Origin: Pedobacter sp. W3I1
GTDB taxonomy: Bacteria; Bacteroidota; Bacteroidia; Sphingobacteriales; Sphingobacteriaceae
Reading direction: 5' to 3'
DNA: 64,000 bases
NCBI RefSeq assembly: GCF_030816015.1
Contig: NZ_JAUSXN010000001.1
Location: forward strand, 6,324,001 to 6,388,000
Shown piece after piece: positions 7,442 to 17,092 of this stretch; within the stretch, counting starts at the first letter, position 1; each line of letters begins with the position of its first letter. The translations under genes and the position numbers were made by a program. Under the pieces are notes generated by a model. The model was not told the DNA's origin, did no database searches, and worked only from the letters and a program-made list of their open reading frames with translations.

Positions 7442-10400
7442 ATGAAGAAAATTTTACTCGCCATTGGGCTGGTATTTTCTACTACATTTTTGTTTGCACA
7501 GCAAACCTCCTTTCCTGTTAACGGTTCTTTTGATACCAGACCCGGAATGTTTGCTTTTACCAATGCAACTATAGTAGTTAATGCCAACCAAACCCTAACA
7601 AATGCCACACTTTTAATCAAAGGACAAACTATCCAGGCTGTTGGTGCTGGCTTAGCCGTACCGAAAGGTTATGTTGTGATAGACCTTAAAGGAAAATTTG
7701 TTTATCCATCTTTAGTTGATGCCTTTAGCAGTTATGGTCTTACTGAAGCACCTGTACAACAGCGTGGTTTCGGAGGTCAGCGCCAATCTATTTTCGTATC
7801 GACCAAAAAAGGTGCTTACGGTTGGAACGAATCAATCCGGCCAGAAACTTATGTAAAAAGCATCTTTTCTACCGACAGTAAAAAAGCAGATGAGCTACGT
7901 AAAGTAGGCTTTGGTAGCGTAAACGTAATTAACCGCGATGGTATAGCGCGTGGTGTTTCTGCTGCTGTAACTTTAAACGAAGGCGCAGATAACAGTGTAT
8001 TTTTAAAGGACCAGACCGCAGCGAATTATTCGTTTAACAAAGGAACTTCATCAAACGACTACCCTACTTCGTTAATGGGTTCGATTGCTTTATTGCGTCA
8101 AACCTATTACGATGCACAATGGTATGGCAAACAAAAAGACGAATACAACATCTCGCTCGATGAATTTAGCAAGCAACAGGCCATGCCACAGCTATTTGAG
8201 GTAGACGGTTGGCAGAATATCCTCCGTGCGGATAAAATCGGAAAAGAATTTGGCAAGAAATACATCATTAAATCTACCGGCGATGAATACCAGCGAATAA
8301 ATGAGGTTAAGGCTACAGGTGCAAGTTTAATTATTCCGTTAACTTTCCCTAAAGCTTATGATGTGGAGGATCCGGCAGAGGCCAGAAATGTAACTTTATC
8401 ACAAATGAAGGGCTGGGAACTGGCGCCAACCAACCCGGCAAGTTTAGAAAAAGCAGGAATTAAGTTTGCGCTAACGGCATTTGGCTTGGAAAACAGTCGC
8501 GATTTTTGGGCAAACATCCGCACGGCCATAGAAAATGGCTTAACTGAAAAACAAGCCTTACAATCAGTTACCGAAATCCCTGCTTCGCTTTTGGGCATCG
8601 GCGATAAAGTAGGCTCTTTGGAAAAAGGAAAAGTAGCCAACTTCTTAATCTCCTCTGATAACCTGTTTAAAAACGGAAATATTATTTTCGAAAACTGGGT
8701 ACAAGGCAAACGTTTCATTGTAAACAAAATGGATGTGGGCGATGTCCGCGGCACTTATAACTTAAATGTAGACGGTGTTGGTGCTTTGATCCTAAAAATT
8801 ACAGGTACAGGTGGCGGTTCAATAGCTGCAATTGAAAGAACTGGTGTAGATAGTCTAAAAACGACGGCCACTTTTACCAGAAACGGCGATTGGGTAAGTA
8901 TCAATTTTAACTTAAAGAAAAACCCTAAAGGTGATGTCCGTTTAAGCGGTTACATTACTTCGGCAAACCCGGTTACCATAAAAGGCGAATCGGCTCTGGC
9001 TGATGGTACTACCGGCAAGTTTACGGCAACCTATAAAGAAGCTGCAAAAGAAACACCTAAAAAAGAAGAGCCAAAAACTACTTTGGCCATGGGACCTGTG
9101 ATTTATCCTTTCTCTGCCTTTGGTAGCACTGAACTTCCAAAACAAGAAACAGTTTTAATTAAAAATGGTACGGTTTGGACGAATGAAAAAGATGGAATCC
9201 TCCAAAATACCGATGTACTTTTAGAAAACGGAAAAATTAAAGCGGTTGGCAAAAACCTTTCAGCAAGCGGCGCAAAAGTGATCGATGCTACTGGTAAACA
9301 CGTAACCGCAGGCATTATTGATGAGCACTCACACATTGCAGGTGCAGGCGGCATTAACGAAGGTGCACAATCGGTTTCTGCCGAGGTACGCGTTGCCGAC
9401 ATTCTCAACTCCGAAGACGTAAACATTTACCGCCAGCTGGCCGGTGGTGTAACCACTTCACACATCCTGCACGGGTCGGCCAATCCGATCGGTGGTCAGT
9501 CGCAACTAATCAAACTACGCTGGGGCAAATCGCCAGAGGAACTGAAATTTGCAGGTGCTGATGGCTTCATTAAATTCGCTTTGGGCGAAAACGTGAAACA
9601 AAGTAATTTCGGTACAGGTGCCCGTTTCCCGGTTACACGTATGGGTGTTGAGCAAACTTTTGTGGATGAATTTACCCGTGCAAAAGAATATGAAAAAGCT
9701 TTATCAGTGAAAGGTAACAGCGTACGTAAAGATCTAGAATTAGATGCTATTGTTGAGATTTTGAACAACAAACGTTTCATTACCTGCCACTCTTATGTGC
9801 AGAGCGAAATCAATATGTTAATTCATGTGGCTGATAGCTTAGGATTCAAGATCAATACCTTTACGCACATTTTAGAAGGCTATAAAGTGGCCGATAAAAT
9901 GAAAGCGCACGGCATTGCAGGTTCTACCTTCTCCGATTGGTGGGCCTATAAAAACGAAGTGGCCGAAGCCATCCCTTACAATGGAAAAATTATGCATAAC
10001 GTTGGTGTAACTACGGCTTTCAACTCTGACGATGCCGAAATGGCCCGTCACTTAAACCAGGAAGCTGGTAAATCGGTATTATACGGTAACGTTCCTGAAG
10101 AAGATGCTTTTAAGTTTGTAACCTTAAATCCGGCAAAAATGCTTCACATTGATGATAAAGTAGGCAGTTTAAAAGCGGGTAAAGATGCCGATGTGGTGAT
10201 CTGGACAGCCAATCCACTTTCTATTTATGCCAGGGCAGAGAAAACTTTTGTAGATGGTATTGCTTATTGGGATATTGATAAAGATGCACAGGTAATTAAA
10301 ACGCAACAAGCAGAAAAAGCACGCCTGATCCAAAAGATGTTAGAAAGTAAAAGCAAAGGAAGCCGTACACAACGCCCAACGGGTGATGCACCACGCCTTT

Positions 10401-10462
10401 ACAATTGCGAAACTTTAGAAAACTATTCAGCAGAATTAACCGAGAAAGAACATGCACACTAA
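7442..10462 (+). CDS. Secreted double-module amidohydrolase family protein
   Basis: 1006 residues with an N-terminal signal peptide (cleavage near FAQ at 18-20) and two amidohydrolase-superfamily modules. The second module keeps the metal site: Asp627-x-His629-x-His631 in IDEHSHIAG, ITCHSYVQSE, FTHILEG, and the NSDDAE motif, ending with the typical VGSLKAGKDADVVIW. The first has lost it: DAFS at 93-96 replaces DxHxH, although its VGSLEKGKVANF tail survives. Between them (about 435-545) lies a beta-rich spacer. The family is related to imidazolonepropionase and prolidase-type hydrolases; the substrate is unknown. A 77-bp gap with a hairpin leads to a second, related gene. Confidence 0.85.
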   Translation: MKKILLAIGLVFSTTFLFAQQTSFPVNGSFDTRPGMFAFTNATIVVNANQTLTNATLLIKGQTIQAVGAGLAVPKGYVVIDLKGKFVYPSLVDAFSSYGLTEAPVQQRGFGGQRQSIFVSTKKGAYGWNESIRPETYVKSIFSTDSKKADELRKVGFGSVNVINRDGIARGVSAAVTLNEGADNSVFLKDQTAANYSFNKGTSSNDYPTSLMGSIALLRQTYYDAQWYGKQKDEYNISLDEFSKQQAMPQLFEVDGWQNILRADKIGKEFGKKYIIKSTGDEYQRINEVKATGASLIIPLTFPKAYDVEDPAEARNVTLSQMKGWELAPTNPASLEKAGIKFALTAFGLENSRDFWANIRTAIENGLTEKQALQSVTEIPASLLGIGDKVGSLEKGKVANFLISSDNLFKNGNIIFENWVQGKRFIVNKMDVGDVRGTYNLNVDGVGALILKITGTGGGSIAAIERTGVDSLKTTATFTRNGDWVSINFNLKKNPKGDVRLSGYITSANPVTIKGESALADGTTGKFTATYKEAAKETPKKEEPKTTLAMGPVIYPFSAFGSTELPKQETVLIKNGTVWTNEKDGILQNTDVLLENGKIKAVGKNLSASGAKVIDATGKHVTAGIIDEHSHIAGAGGINEGAQSVSAEVRVADILNSEDVNIYRQLAGGVTTSHILHGSANPIGGQSQLIKLRWGKSPEELKFAGADGFIKFALGENVKQSNFGTGARFPVTRMGVEQTFVDEFTRAKEYEKALSVKGNSVRKDLELDAIVEILNNKRFITCHSYVQSEINMLIHVADSLGFKINTFTHILEGYKVADKMKAHGIAGSTFSDWWAYKNEVAEAIPYNGKIMHNVGVTTAFNSDDAEMARHLNQEAGKSVLYGNVPEEDAFKFVTLNPAKMLHIDDKVGSLKAGKDADVVIWTANPLSIYARAEKTFVDGIAYWDIDKDAQVIKTQQAEKARLIQKMLESKSKGSRTQRPTGDAPRLYNCETLENYSAELTEKEHAH

Positions 10463-10466
10463 AACC

Positions 10467-10507
10467 ATCGTGAGCCGCCCAATTATAATGATTTACAAGC
10501 TCACGAT
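10467..10507 (+). other. Intercistronic hairpin between the two amidohydrolase genes
   Basis: ATCGTGAGC at 10467-10475 pairs with GCTCACGAT at 10499-10507. No T-run follows, so it is more likely an mRNA-processing or stability structure than a terminator. Confidence 0.5.
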
Positions 10508-10539
10508 AGCTTGAATGCATTTGAAAATATAAAAACGCT

Positions 10540-11850
10540 ATGAAAAGATATATACTCAGCCTGGCTTTATCGGCAACAAGCCTAATGTGTTTTGCACAGG
10601 CAAACATTTCGCCAGCTAAAAAGCAAAGCAAAACCATCGCCATTACGGGTGCAACTGTACATGTTGGTAATGGCACAGTGATCGAAAACGGCACCATCCT
10701 TTTTGGCAACGGAAAAATTATCTCGGTTACCGCCAACGGGCAGGTACCACAGGATGATGTAATGCTCATTGTAGCAACAGGCAAACACATTTACCCTGGC
10801 TTTATCGCTGCAACCACCAATCTGGGTTTAACTGAAATTGAAGCCGTAAAAGCTACATTGGATTTTCAGGAAATTGGCGATTTTAATTCGCATATCCGTT
10901 CTATCGTGGCTTACAATACCGACTCAAAAGTTCCGGCCACATTACGCAGCAATGGTGTGTTAATGGCACAGCCAACCCCACAAGGCGGCACGGTTTCCGG
11001 CAGTTCGTCCGTTGTTCAGCTCGATGCATGGAACTGGGAAGATGCAGCCCTTAAAACCGACGATGCCATGCACATGACCTGGCCGGTTACCCCACGCTTC
11101 AGGGGTGGCTTTGGTGGTTTTGGCCGTCCACAACAATCGCCCGAAAGCTTAGCCGAAAGAACACAGGCAGCCATTGCACAGTTGACGTCTTTCTTTGCCG
11201 AAGCCAAAGCTTATTCGGAAATGGGCAAACCAGAAGTAATTAATACCCGTTTCGAAGCGATGAAGAAAGTATTCGCTGGCAACGAAAAATTGTTCATCGC
11301 AGCCGAAAGTCAGAAGGACATTGTTGCTGCCGTTAATTTCGCCAGGAAATTCGGGATTACTCCGGTAATTACAGGCGCTGATGAAGCCTACCTGATTATC
11401 GATTTCTTAAAAGAAAACAATGTTACTTTAGTGGTAAAACAGCCGCATGCTTTACCCAACAACAATGATGATGACGTAAATATGCCTTACAAAAATGCCG
11501 CAGTACTGGCTAACGCCGGTTTAAATGTAGTGTTGAGTATTGATGGTTACTGGCAACAACGCAACTTGCCTTTTATGGCGGGTACGGTTACCGCCTGGGG
11601 CTTAGACAAAGAAAAGGCATTATCAACCATTACCTTAAATGCGGCCAAAGCAATGGGTATTGATAAAACCACGGGCAGTATTGAGACGGGCAAAGATGCC
11701 ACCTTCTTTATTTCTGCGGGCGATGCTTTGGATATGCGCACCAACAAAGTGGAGCAGGCTTTTATTCAGGGAAGAGATATCAACCTGGATAATCTGCATA
11801 AACAATTGGATAAAAAATTCAGCGATAAGTATACAACTGAGAAAAAATAG
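10540..11850 (+). CDS. Secreted amidohydrolase-like protein lacking the HxH metal motif
   Basis: 436 residues with a signal peptide ending near CFAQ (17-20). It has the amidohydrolase start (TIAITGATVHVGNGTVIENG) and the C-terminal composite-domain signature (TGSIETGKDATFFI), but the strand that normally reads PGFIDxHxH reads PGFIAATTNLG at 86-96. The first zinc ligands are therefore absent and activity of the usual type is doubtful. Such proteins are commonly encoded beside an active paralogue in Bacteroidota; here the 1006-aa protein lies just upstream in the same direction, so the two may form a complex. A strong terminator follows. Confidence 0.82.
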   Translation: MKRYILSLALSATSLMCFAQANISPAKKQSKTIAITGATVHVGNGTVIENGTILFGNGKIISVTANGQVPQDDVMLIVATGKHIYPGFIAATTNLGLTEIEAVKATLDFQEIGDFNSHIRSIVAYNTDSKVPATLRSNGVLMAQPTPQGGTVSGSSSVVQLDAWNWEDAALKTDDAMHMTWPVTPRFRGGFGGFGRPQQSPESLAERTQAAIAQLTSFFAEAKAYSEMGKPEVINTRFEAMKKVFAGNEKLFIAAESQKDIVAAVNFARKFGITPVITGADEAYLIIDFLKENNVTLVVKQPHALPNNNDDDVNMPYKNAAVLANAGLNVVLSIDGYWQQRNLPFMAGTVTAWGLDKEKALSTITLNAAKAMGIDKTTGSIETGKDATFFISAGDALDMRTNKVEQAFIQGRDINLDNLHKQLDKKFSDKYTTEKK

Positions 11851-11908
11851 TTTTTTATGGTCACTGGTTAATTATTCGAACTGGTTAATTGTTAAAGCCT
11901 AAAATGAG

Positions 11909-11936
11909 AACGGCCGATATTGATTTATCGGCCGTT
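11909..11936. terminator. Rho-independent terminator after the amidohydrolase pair
   Basis: AACGGCCGAT (11909-11918) pairs with ATCGGCCGTT (11927-11936) across an 8-base loop and is followed by TTGTTTTA on the plus strand. It sits between convergent genes and may also serve the minus-strand lipoprotein gene. Confidence 0.8.
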
Positions 11937-12009
11937 TGTTTTAGGTAACTGGGGAATTATAAATAAGAGGTGAATCCATTTTATACATTTATAACTACCC
12001 TTGTTAGAA

Positions 12010-13452
12010 TTAAAATGAAAAAAGCTTGTAAACAATATTTCCATTATTAAATGTAATTTTTACTCCAAGTTGTAATGGATATTCATTTTTAGCAGCCCAT
12101 ATCGACCTTTCAGCTTGGTCAAATACAGATACTGGCACAAAATCAACCCCCGTATTGGCGCCCCATGCTTCTACACTGGCTACATCATTAGCAATCGCCG
12201 GGTTAATCACTAGCGAATTAGCAAAGAAGTTTGGATTGAATTTTACTGATCTACTAAAGCCATCATAAACCTCTCCTGGATAACCATATTCATCCGTCAC
12301 CCAAGTGTAATGTGTAACCTCCTCAACAACCGCATTTGCAGTTTCCAGATAAAAAACTCCCCAGGGTATATTTTGTACAGCACGGTAGGCCACACTACCT
12401 GTTAATGGTTTTAAATACACGCTAAAAGATGTTTTTGGCGATGTTAACTTAATCGATCCGGTTTGGTTGATTGTTCCTTTCAGTTTAATATTATAGGGCA
12501 CTGCCGATTCCCCTCCCGAAAAACCTGTTATTAATCCCAATATACTCTTTAAAAATAGCGCGCCACCTCCAGCAATCCTTCCTGCAGCATCTGTTTCAGG
12601 TATTTTTAAAACCTTTGCTACGCCTTCTGCAGTTTTAGCATAAAAGCTTTCCGCGTTTTTAATTATACCTAATGCACTAGGGCCACCAGCTGCTTGTGGT
12701 TGGGCAGTACCATCTAATTGTATATTTCCATTTAAAACAACATCAGATTGTGTCACTTCTGAGACACCAATATTAAATGAGGTATTTTCATCAAAAGTTG
12801 CGCTATATCCGTTGACATCAAAATCTGCAATCATCCATTGTTGCACTCCTGCAAAAGTAACTGCAGTTTGCTTGTATTCACTGCTTTGAGTATTAACCGG
12901 ATTAGCCGGATATTCAACAGTCCACGCATAAGGTGGCTTTGTGCTACTGTATAAAAAGAATTTTGGATACGTCGTATTTGTAGCATAACCAAGGGTGATT
13001 TGTTGATAAGAAGATTGAACATCGTAAGTTCTCAATACACACACCCTCAAAATGCCCCTATGTTTATTATAAAGTAATAAAAACGGATAGGCATTGGCTT
13101 CCGTTGGCGTTCCAAAATCGCGCGATACCAGCATCCACCCATTGGCAGGATACATATCTGCTTTTGAAACATCAACGTTACCATAAACTTTTTGAGCGCC
13201 ATCAATAAAAGGATTCAAAGTAGTAACACTACCAACCGATCCATTGGCATTGTTAAAATAAGCAGTCCAACTGTGCTGGGTCCAGTCCCAGGTTGCATCC
13301 AAATTAGGATCTCCCGGATTTAACGGACGTGAACTGGTTAACTTGGAATTAGATCTCGAAAACAAGGCTGTTTCTTTTGGGATCTGCTGTTCTTTCTTAC
13401 AAGATGAGACAATTAGTACCAATAAAACTAATAGAGTGTTAATTTTTTTCAT
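12010..13452 (-). CDS. Secreted lipoprotein of unknown function
   Basis: 480 residues. The N-terminus is a lipoprotein signal (MKKINTLLVLLVLIVSSC followed by KK), so the mature protein should be lipid-anchored, probably in the outer membrane. No family was recognised. The body is rich in aromatic and beta-forming residues. Around residues 285-312 there is a Gly/Ala-rich hydrophobic stretch (GGGALFLKSILGLITGF) that is odd for a soluble lipoprotein and could insert in a membrane or pack in a core. It is a single gene, convergent with the amidohydrolase pair and divergent from the TonB receptor at 13783. A surface-exposed role is plausible but unproven. Confidence 0.72.
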   Translation of the reverse strand: MKKINTLLVLLVLIVSSCKKEQQIPKETALFSRSNSKLTSSRPLNPGDPNLDATWDWTQHSWTAYFNNANGSVGSVTTLNPFIDGAQKVYGNVDVSKADMYPANGWMLVSRDFGTPTEANAYPFLLLYNKHRGILRVCVLRTYDVQSSYQQITLGYATNTTYPKFFLYSSTKPPYAWTVEYPANPVNTQSSEYKQTAVTFAGVQQWMIADFDVNGYSATFDENTSFNIGVSEVTQSDVVLNGNIQLDGTAQPQAAGGPSALGIIKNAESFYAKTAEGVAKVLKIPETDAAGRIAGGGALFLKSILGLITGFSGGESAVPYNIKLKGTINQTGSIKLTSPKTSFSVYLKPLTGSVAYRAVQNIPWGVFYLETANAVVEEVTHYTWVTDEYGYPGEVYDGFSRSVKFNPNFFANSLVINPAIANDVASVEAWGANTGVDFVPVSVFDQAERSIWAAKNEYPLQLGVKITFNNGNIVYKLFSF

Positions 13453-13782
13453 ATCTGTTTTTTTCTTAAAAAGACAGTTTTAAAATTAACTACACGTAAT
13501 ACTAAAATTACTTTTATGTAAAATTTATACGTAAATTTAACACATTAGGAGACAGCGATAAATCTGGAAAAACATACAGACAAACCATCCAAATACGACT
13601 GATACCATTTTCTTAACATTGACCAATTTTGTAAACCATTTCATAATATAAAATCCAATTCAACTTAACAATACATTAACATCTTTGCCATCATAAAAAT
13701 TAGAAAACTAATCATGATGAAAACTGCCTGAGCAGCAAAAAATGACACGCTCTGGCAAGCTTCATAATCCCTAAAAAAACAA
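13453..13782. other. Divergent intergenic region, no gene seen
   Basis: This AT-rich 330-bp gap separates the divergent lipoprotein and TonB-receptor genes and should hold both promoters. I found only near-matches to the TAnnTTTG box (for example CATCTTTG near 13680), so no promoter is called. Confidence 0.35.
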
Positions 13783-16700
13783 ATGATGATGAAAAATTTA
13801 CTTATTGCAATGTTACTGCTGTTTTGCCTTGTCCAGAACCAGGCATTTGCACAAACAACCCAGGCATCAATTTCGGGTGTAATCACCGATCAACAAAAGA
13901 AACCTATTCCTGGGGTTTCGGTGCAGATCAGAAACAATTCAACAGGTTTCACTACTAAAACATCTACCAATGCCCAAGGCGAGTATACCTTTAAAGAACT
14001 TCCATTGGGTGGCCCTTATTCGGTCAAAGCCCTTTATGTAGGCTTTGGCGAGCAAACCAGAAATGGTTATATGTTAAACCTTGGCGATGTGGTTAGGGTA
14101 AACGTTGCCATGCAGGAAGCTTCGCAGGATTTAGACGCGGTACAGGTTGTGGCTTCGGGTTTAAGGAACAAAGTTCAAAACTTTGGCGCTTCTACAGAGA
14201 TTTCAGCAAAAACAATGAACCAATTACCTGTAAACGGGCGTAATTTTTCTAACTTAATGGATTTATCTCCTTTAAGCCGTGGCGGAAACATTTCGGGACA
14301 GTTAGGTTCTTCTACAAATTATACCATTGATGGAATGAATGCTAAAAACCCAACATCAGCTGGTAGTACAACGAGTCGTAGTGGTGCACCATATTCAATT
14401 TCTATTGAGGCTGTTCGCGAGTTTAAAGTGGTAACCAATCAATATGATGTTACTTTAGGCAGAGCCGGAGGCGGTACAGTAACCGCTGTAACAAAGTCAG
14501 GTACAAACACAGTAAGTGGAAGCGCCTTTGGTTATGGCCGTGCAGATTGGTTAGCCAGCCGTTACGATATTAGAGGGGTAAAGCGTGACAATGATTTCTC
14601 TACTTATCAATATGGTTTTACTTTAGGTGGTCCAATTATTAAAGATAAATTACATTATTTCGTTGGTTTAGATCATCAGAAAGATGCTCGTCCATTAATT
14701 ATTGCCGATGTTAACGGCCCCGCTGATGAAGCACGTTTCAGAATCACGAATAGTACTTTAGCACAGTTTTTGGATGTTGCCCGTACTAAATATGGTGTAG
14801 CAAATACGCCTCAATATGGTTCTTTCGACAAAAAGCGTGGTTCGGATGCTGCATTTGCCCGTATAGATTGGCAAATTAATGATAGAAATTTATTAACTGT
14901 TCGTGATAACTATACCAATGATAGAAATCCGCTGGGTTTAGCTGATAATACAGCGATAAATTTCTACGAAAGTTATGGTAACGATAAAAATGTTGACAAT
15001 AATTTATTGGCAACTTTACGTTCAACTATAAGCAGCAAAATCACTAACGAATTAAAAATACAACATTTATATACTTTCCAGGCGAGTACGCAAAATGATG
15101 AATTAACAGGTGCCATTCCAAGAGCAATTGTAGGAAATATAAAATCTGACCTTGCTGATGGTACAAAGGGTATCTCTACTGCAATACAAATTGGTGGCCA
15201 CCGTTTCGGACAAGAAGGTTTTACCAATAATGTTTTTCAATTGGTAGATAATTTTTATTATAATACGGATAAAGTTAAATATACGTTTGGTGTTGACGTG
15301 ATGTATACCAATGCAAAATCTCTTTATGGTAGTGAAGTTAATGGCCGTTTCGAATATTCAACTTCTCAGATTCAAGATCCTGCTTTTCCAAATGATCCTA
15401 CAAAAAAGATCGAAGTTCCGGCGATTACAAACTTTAATAACCTTGCTCCAAACAGATTTTATCGTGAAGTGCCTTTGGTTGCAGACCCAACTGTTAAAGC
15501 CGGCATTTGGAACGCCGCTATTTACGGCCAAATGCAGACTAAATTAGCAAAAGGCTTAGATTTTATAGGTGGTTTACGTATTGATTACAGTACTTATCCA
15601 AAATCGCCACTTAATCAACAACTATTTGATGCTATTGGCGTGAGAACAGACCATGAGTTAAAACAATTTTTAATTCAGCCAAGAATTCAATTTAATTGGG
15701 ATATTAATGAAAACCGGACAGACTTTGTTCGTTTCGGAGCAGGGATTTTCGGCTCGGATGTGAACAATTATGTAACCATTAATAACTTAACCTTTGATGG
15801 TAAACATTTAGCAACAGTTGATGTTTTTGGCGCAAATGTACCAACACCAAACTTTATAGGTTATAGAAATGGTACTGTTGCTACACCTTCATTAAGTGCT
15901 TTACAGGTACCAACTATCAATACTTATGCAGAAGATGCAAAAATCCCAGTGGTTTATAAAGCCAACTTATCATACAGTAAATTAATTACCGATAAATTTA
16001 AGGTTGGGATTACGGGTTACGTAACATTAGGCCGTAATAACTACATGTATGTTGACAGAAATATGGCAGCAAATCCATTCTTTACCCTAGCTAATGAAGG
16101 TAACCGTGGCGTATTTGTACCAACTATAAGCATCGCAGCAAGTAATGGTGTTGCCGATTGGAAAGGCGGTCGTTTAACTGATCAGTTTGGCCGTGTGTTA
16201 GAATTAAATAGTAAAGGTAAAGTAAATCAATTCGCTGTCGTGTTAGATGCAACCTGGAATTATTTTAGAGATGGAGAAATCTCTGCAAGTTATACTTATA
16301 ACGACACAAAAGATAATACATCGTATAATGGTAACGTGGCAAACTCTGCTACTTTATCTCTGCCTGTTAAAGATGATCCAAGAGATTTGAGCAAAATGTC
16401 TTATTCAGATAATCAATTCCGTAATAAGGTTGTTATTTATGGAACTTCGCCAAGTTTTTATGGCTTTAGATTAGGCGTTCGTTACTCTGGTATTGGTGGA
16501 ACACGATATAGCTTATTGGCTGGCGGCAATATTAATGGAGATTTTGTGGCTACAAATGATTTAGCTTTTGTATTCGATAGAAACAATCAAAATATTCCTG
16601 CAAATATTCGAACAGGCTTACAGACATTATTGGATAATCCAGATGCAAGCCAAAGTTTAAAAGATTATATTAATAAATATTCTGGTCAGATAGCAGAGCG

Positions 16701-16989
16701 AAATGGTGGCGTGAATGACTTTTTTGGTATTGTTGATTTAAAATTAAGCTATCAACTACAATTAAATAAAAAGCATAGTATTGAATTCTCCGGAGATGTG
16801 TTCAATTTTGCAAACCTGCTTAACAAAAAATGGGGTGTAAATGAAACTTTGGGCAACCAGGCTTTATATGCTGTTAGCGCATTCGATCCTACAAATAAAG
16901 CTTATACATACCGTGTAAATAACACCGGCATTGTTACGCCATCAGGTAACCCCTGGCAGATACAAATTGGCTTACGTTACGGTTTTTAA
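13783..16989 (+). CDS. Oar-like TonB-dependent outer-membrane receptor
   Basis: 1068 residues. A signal peptide (to about FAQ, residue 24) is followed by a carboxypeptidase-regulatory-like domain (SISGVITDQQKKPIPGVSV through about 115), a plug region with NGRNFSNLMDLSP, YTIDGMNAKNP and GRAGGGTVTAVTKSG, and a long beta-barrel ending in the expected aromatic (QIGLRYGF). This is the Oar/OmpA-related TonB receptor type. Substrate cannot be told; no SusD partner is adjacent. Three ATGs in a row open the gene and the first is used here. It is followed by a strong terminator and appears monocistronic. Confidence 0.9.
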   Translation: MMMKNLLIAMLLLFCLVQNQAFAQTTQASISGVITDQQKKPIPGVSVQIRNNSTGFTTKTSTNAQGEYTFKELPLGGPYSVKALYVGFGEQTRNGYMLNLGDVVRVNVAMQEASQDLDAVQVVASGLRNKVQNFGASTEISAKTMNQLPVNGRNFSNLMDLSPLSRGGNISGQLGSSTNYTIDGMNAKNPTSAGSTTSRSGAPYSISIEAVREFKVVTNQYDVTLGRAGGGTVTAVTKSGTNTVSGSAFGYGRADWLASRYDIRGVKRDNDFSTYQYGFTLGGPIIKDKLHYFVGLDHQKDARPLIIADVNGPADEARFRITNSTLAQFLDVARTKYGVANTPQYGSFDKKRGSDAAFARIDWQINDRNLLTVRDNYTNDRNPLGLADNTAINFYESYGNDKNVDNNLLATLRSTISSKITNELKIQHLYTFQASTQNDELTGAIPRAIVGNIKSDLADGTKGISTAIQIGGHRFGQEGFTNNVFQLVDNFYYNTDKVKYTFGVDVMYTNAKSLYGSEVNGRFEYSTSQIQDPAFPNDPTKKIEVPAITNFNNLAPNRFYREVPLVADPTVKAGIWNAAIYGQMQTKLAKGLDFIGGLRIDYSTYPKSPLNQQLFDAIGVRTDHELKQFLIQPRIQFNWDINENRTDFVRFGAGIFGSDVNNYVTINNLTFDGKHLATVDVFGANVPTPNFIGYRNGTVATPSLSALQVPTINTYAEDAKIPVVYKANLSYSKLITDKFKVGITGYVTLGRNNYMYVDRNMAANPFFTLANEGNRGVFVPTISIAASNGVADWKGGRLTDQFGRVLELNSKGKVNQFAVVLDATWNYFRDGEISASYTYNDTKDNTSYNGNVANSATLSLPVKDDPRDLSKMSYSDNQFRNKVVIYGTSPSFYGFRLGVRYSGIGGTRYSLLAGGNINGDFVATNDLAFVFDRNNQNIPANIRTGLQTLLDNPDASQSLKDYINKYSGQIAERNGGVNDFFGIVDLKLSYQLQLNKKHSIEFSGDVFNFANLLNKKWGVNETLGNQALYAVSAFDPTNKAYTYRVNNTGIVTPSGNPWQIQIGLRYGF

Positions 16990-17024
16990 CCTTTAGCTTA
17001 GCTAACTTTCTTAGCTTAAAGTCA

Positions 17025-17063
17025 TAAAAAAGGGGAATGGATTTTTATCCGTTCCCTTTTTTT
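17025..17063 (+). terminator. Rho-independent terminator after the Oar-like receptor
   Basis: AAAAAAGGGGAATGGAT pairs with ATCCGTTCCCTTTTTTT across a short TTTT loop (one or two G-T pairs), with the T-run on the plus strand 35 bases after the stop. Confidence 0.85.
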
Positions 17064-17092
17064 ATGTTTGCATTAACAAACAGCAAAACTTA

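Noticed and set aside
10296..10790. A 164-codon minus-strand ORF across the two amidohydrolase genes
   Set aside because: It spans the end of one real gene and the start of another and resembles no family.
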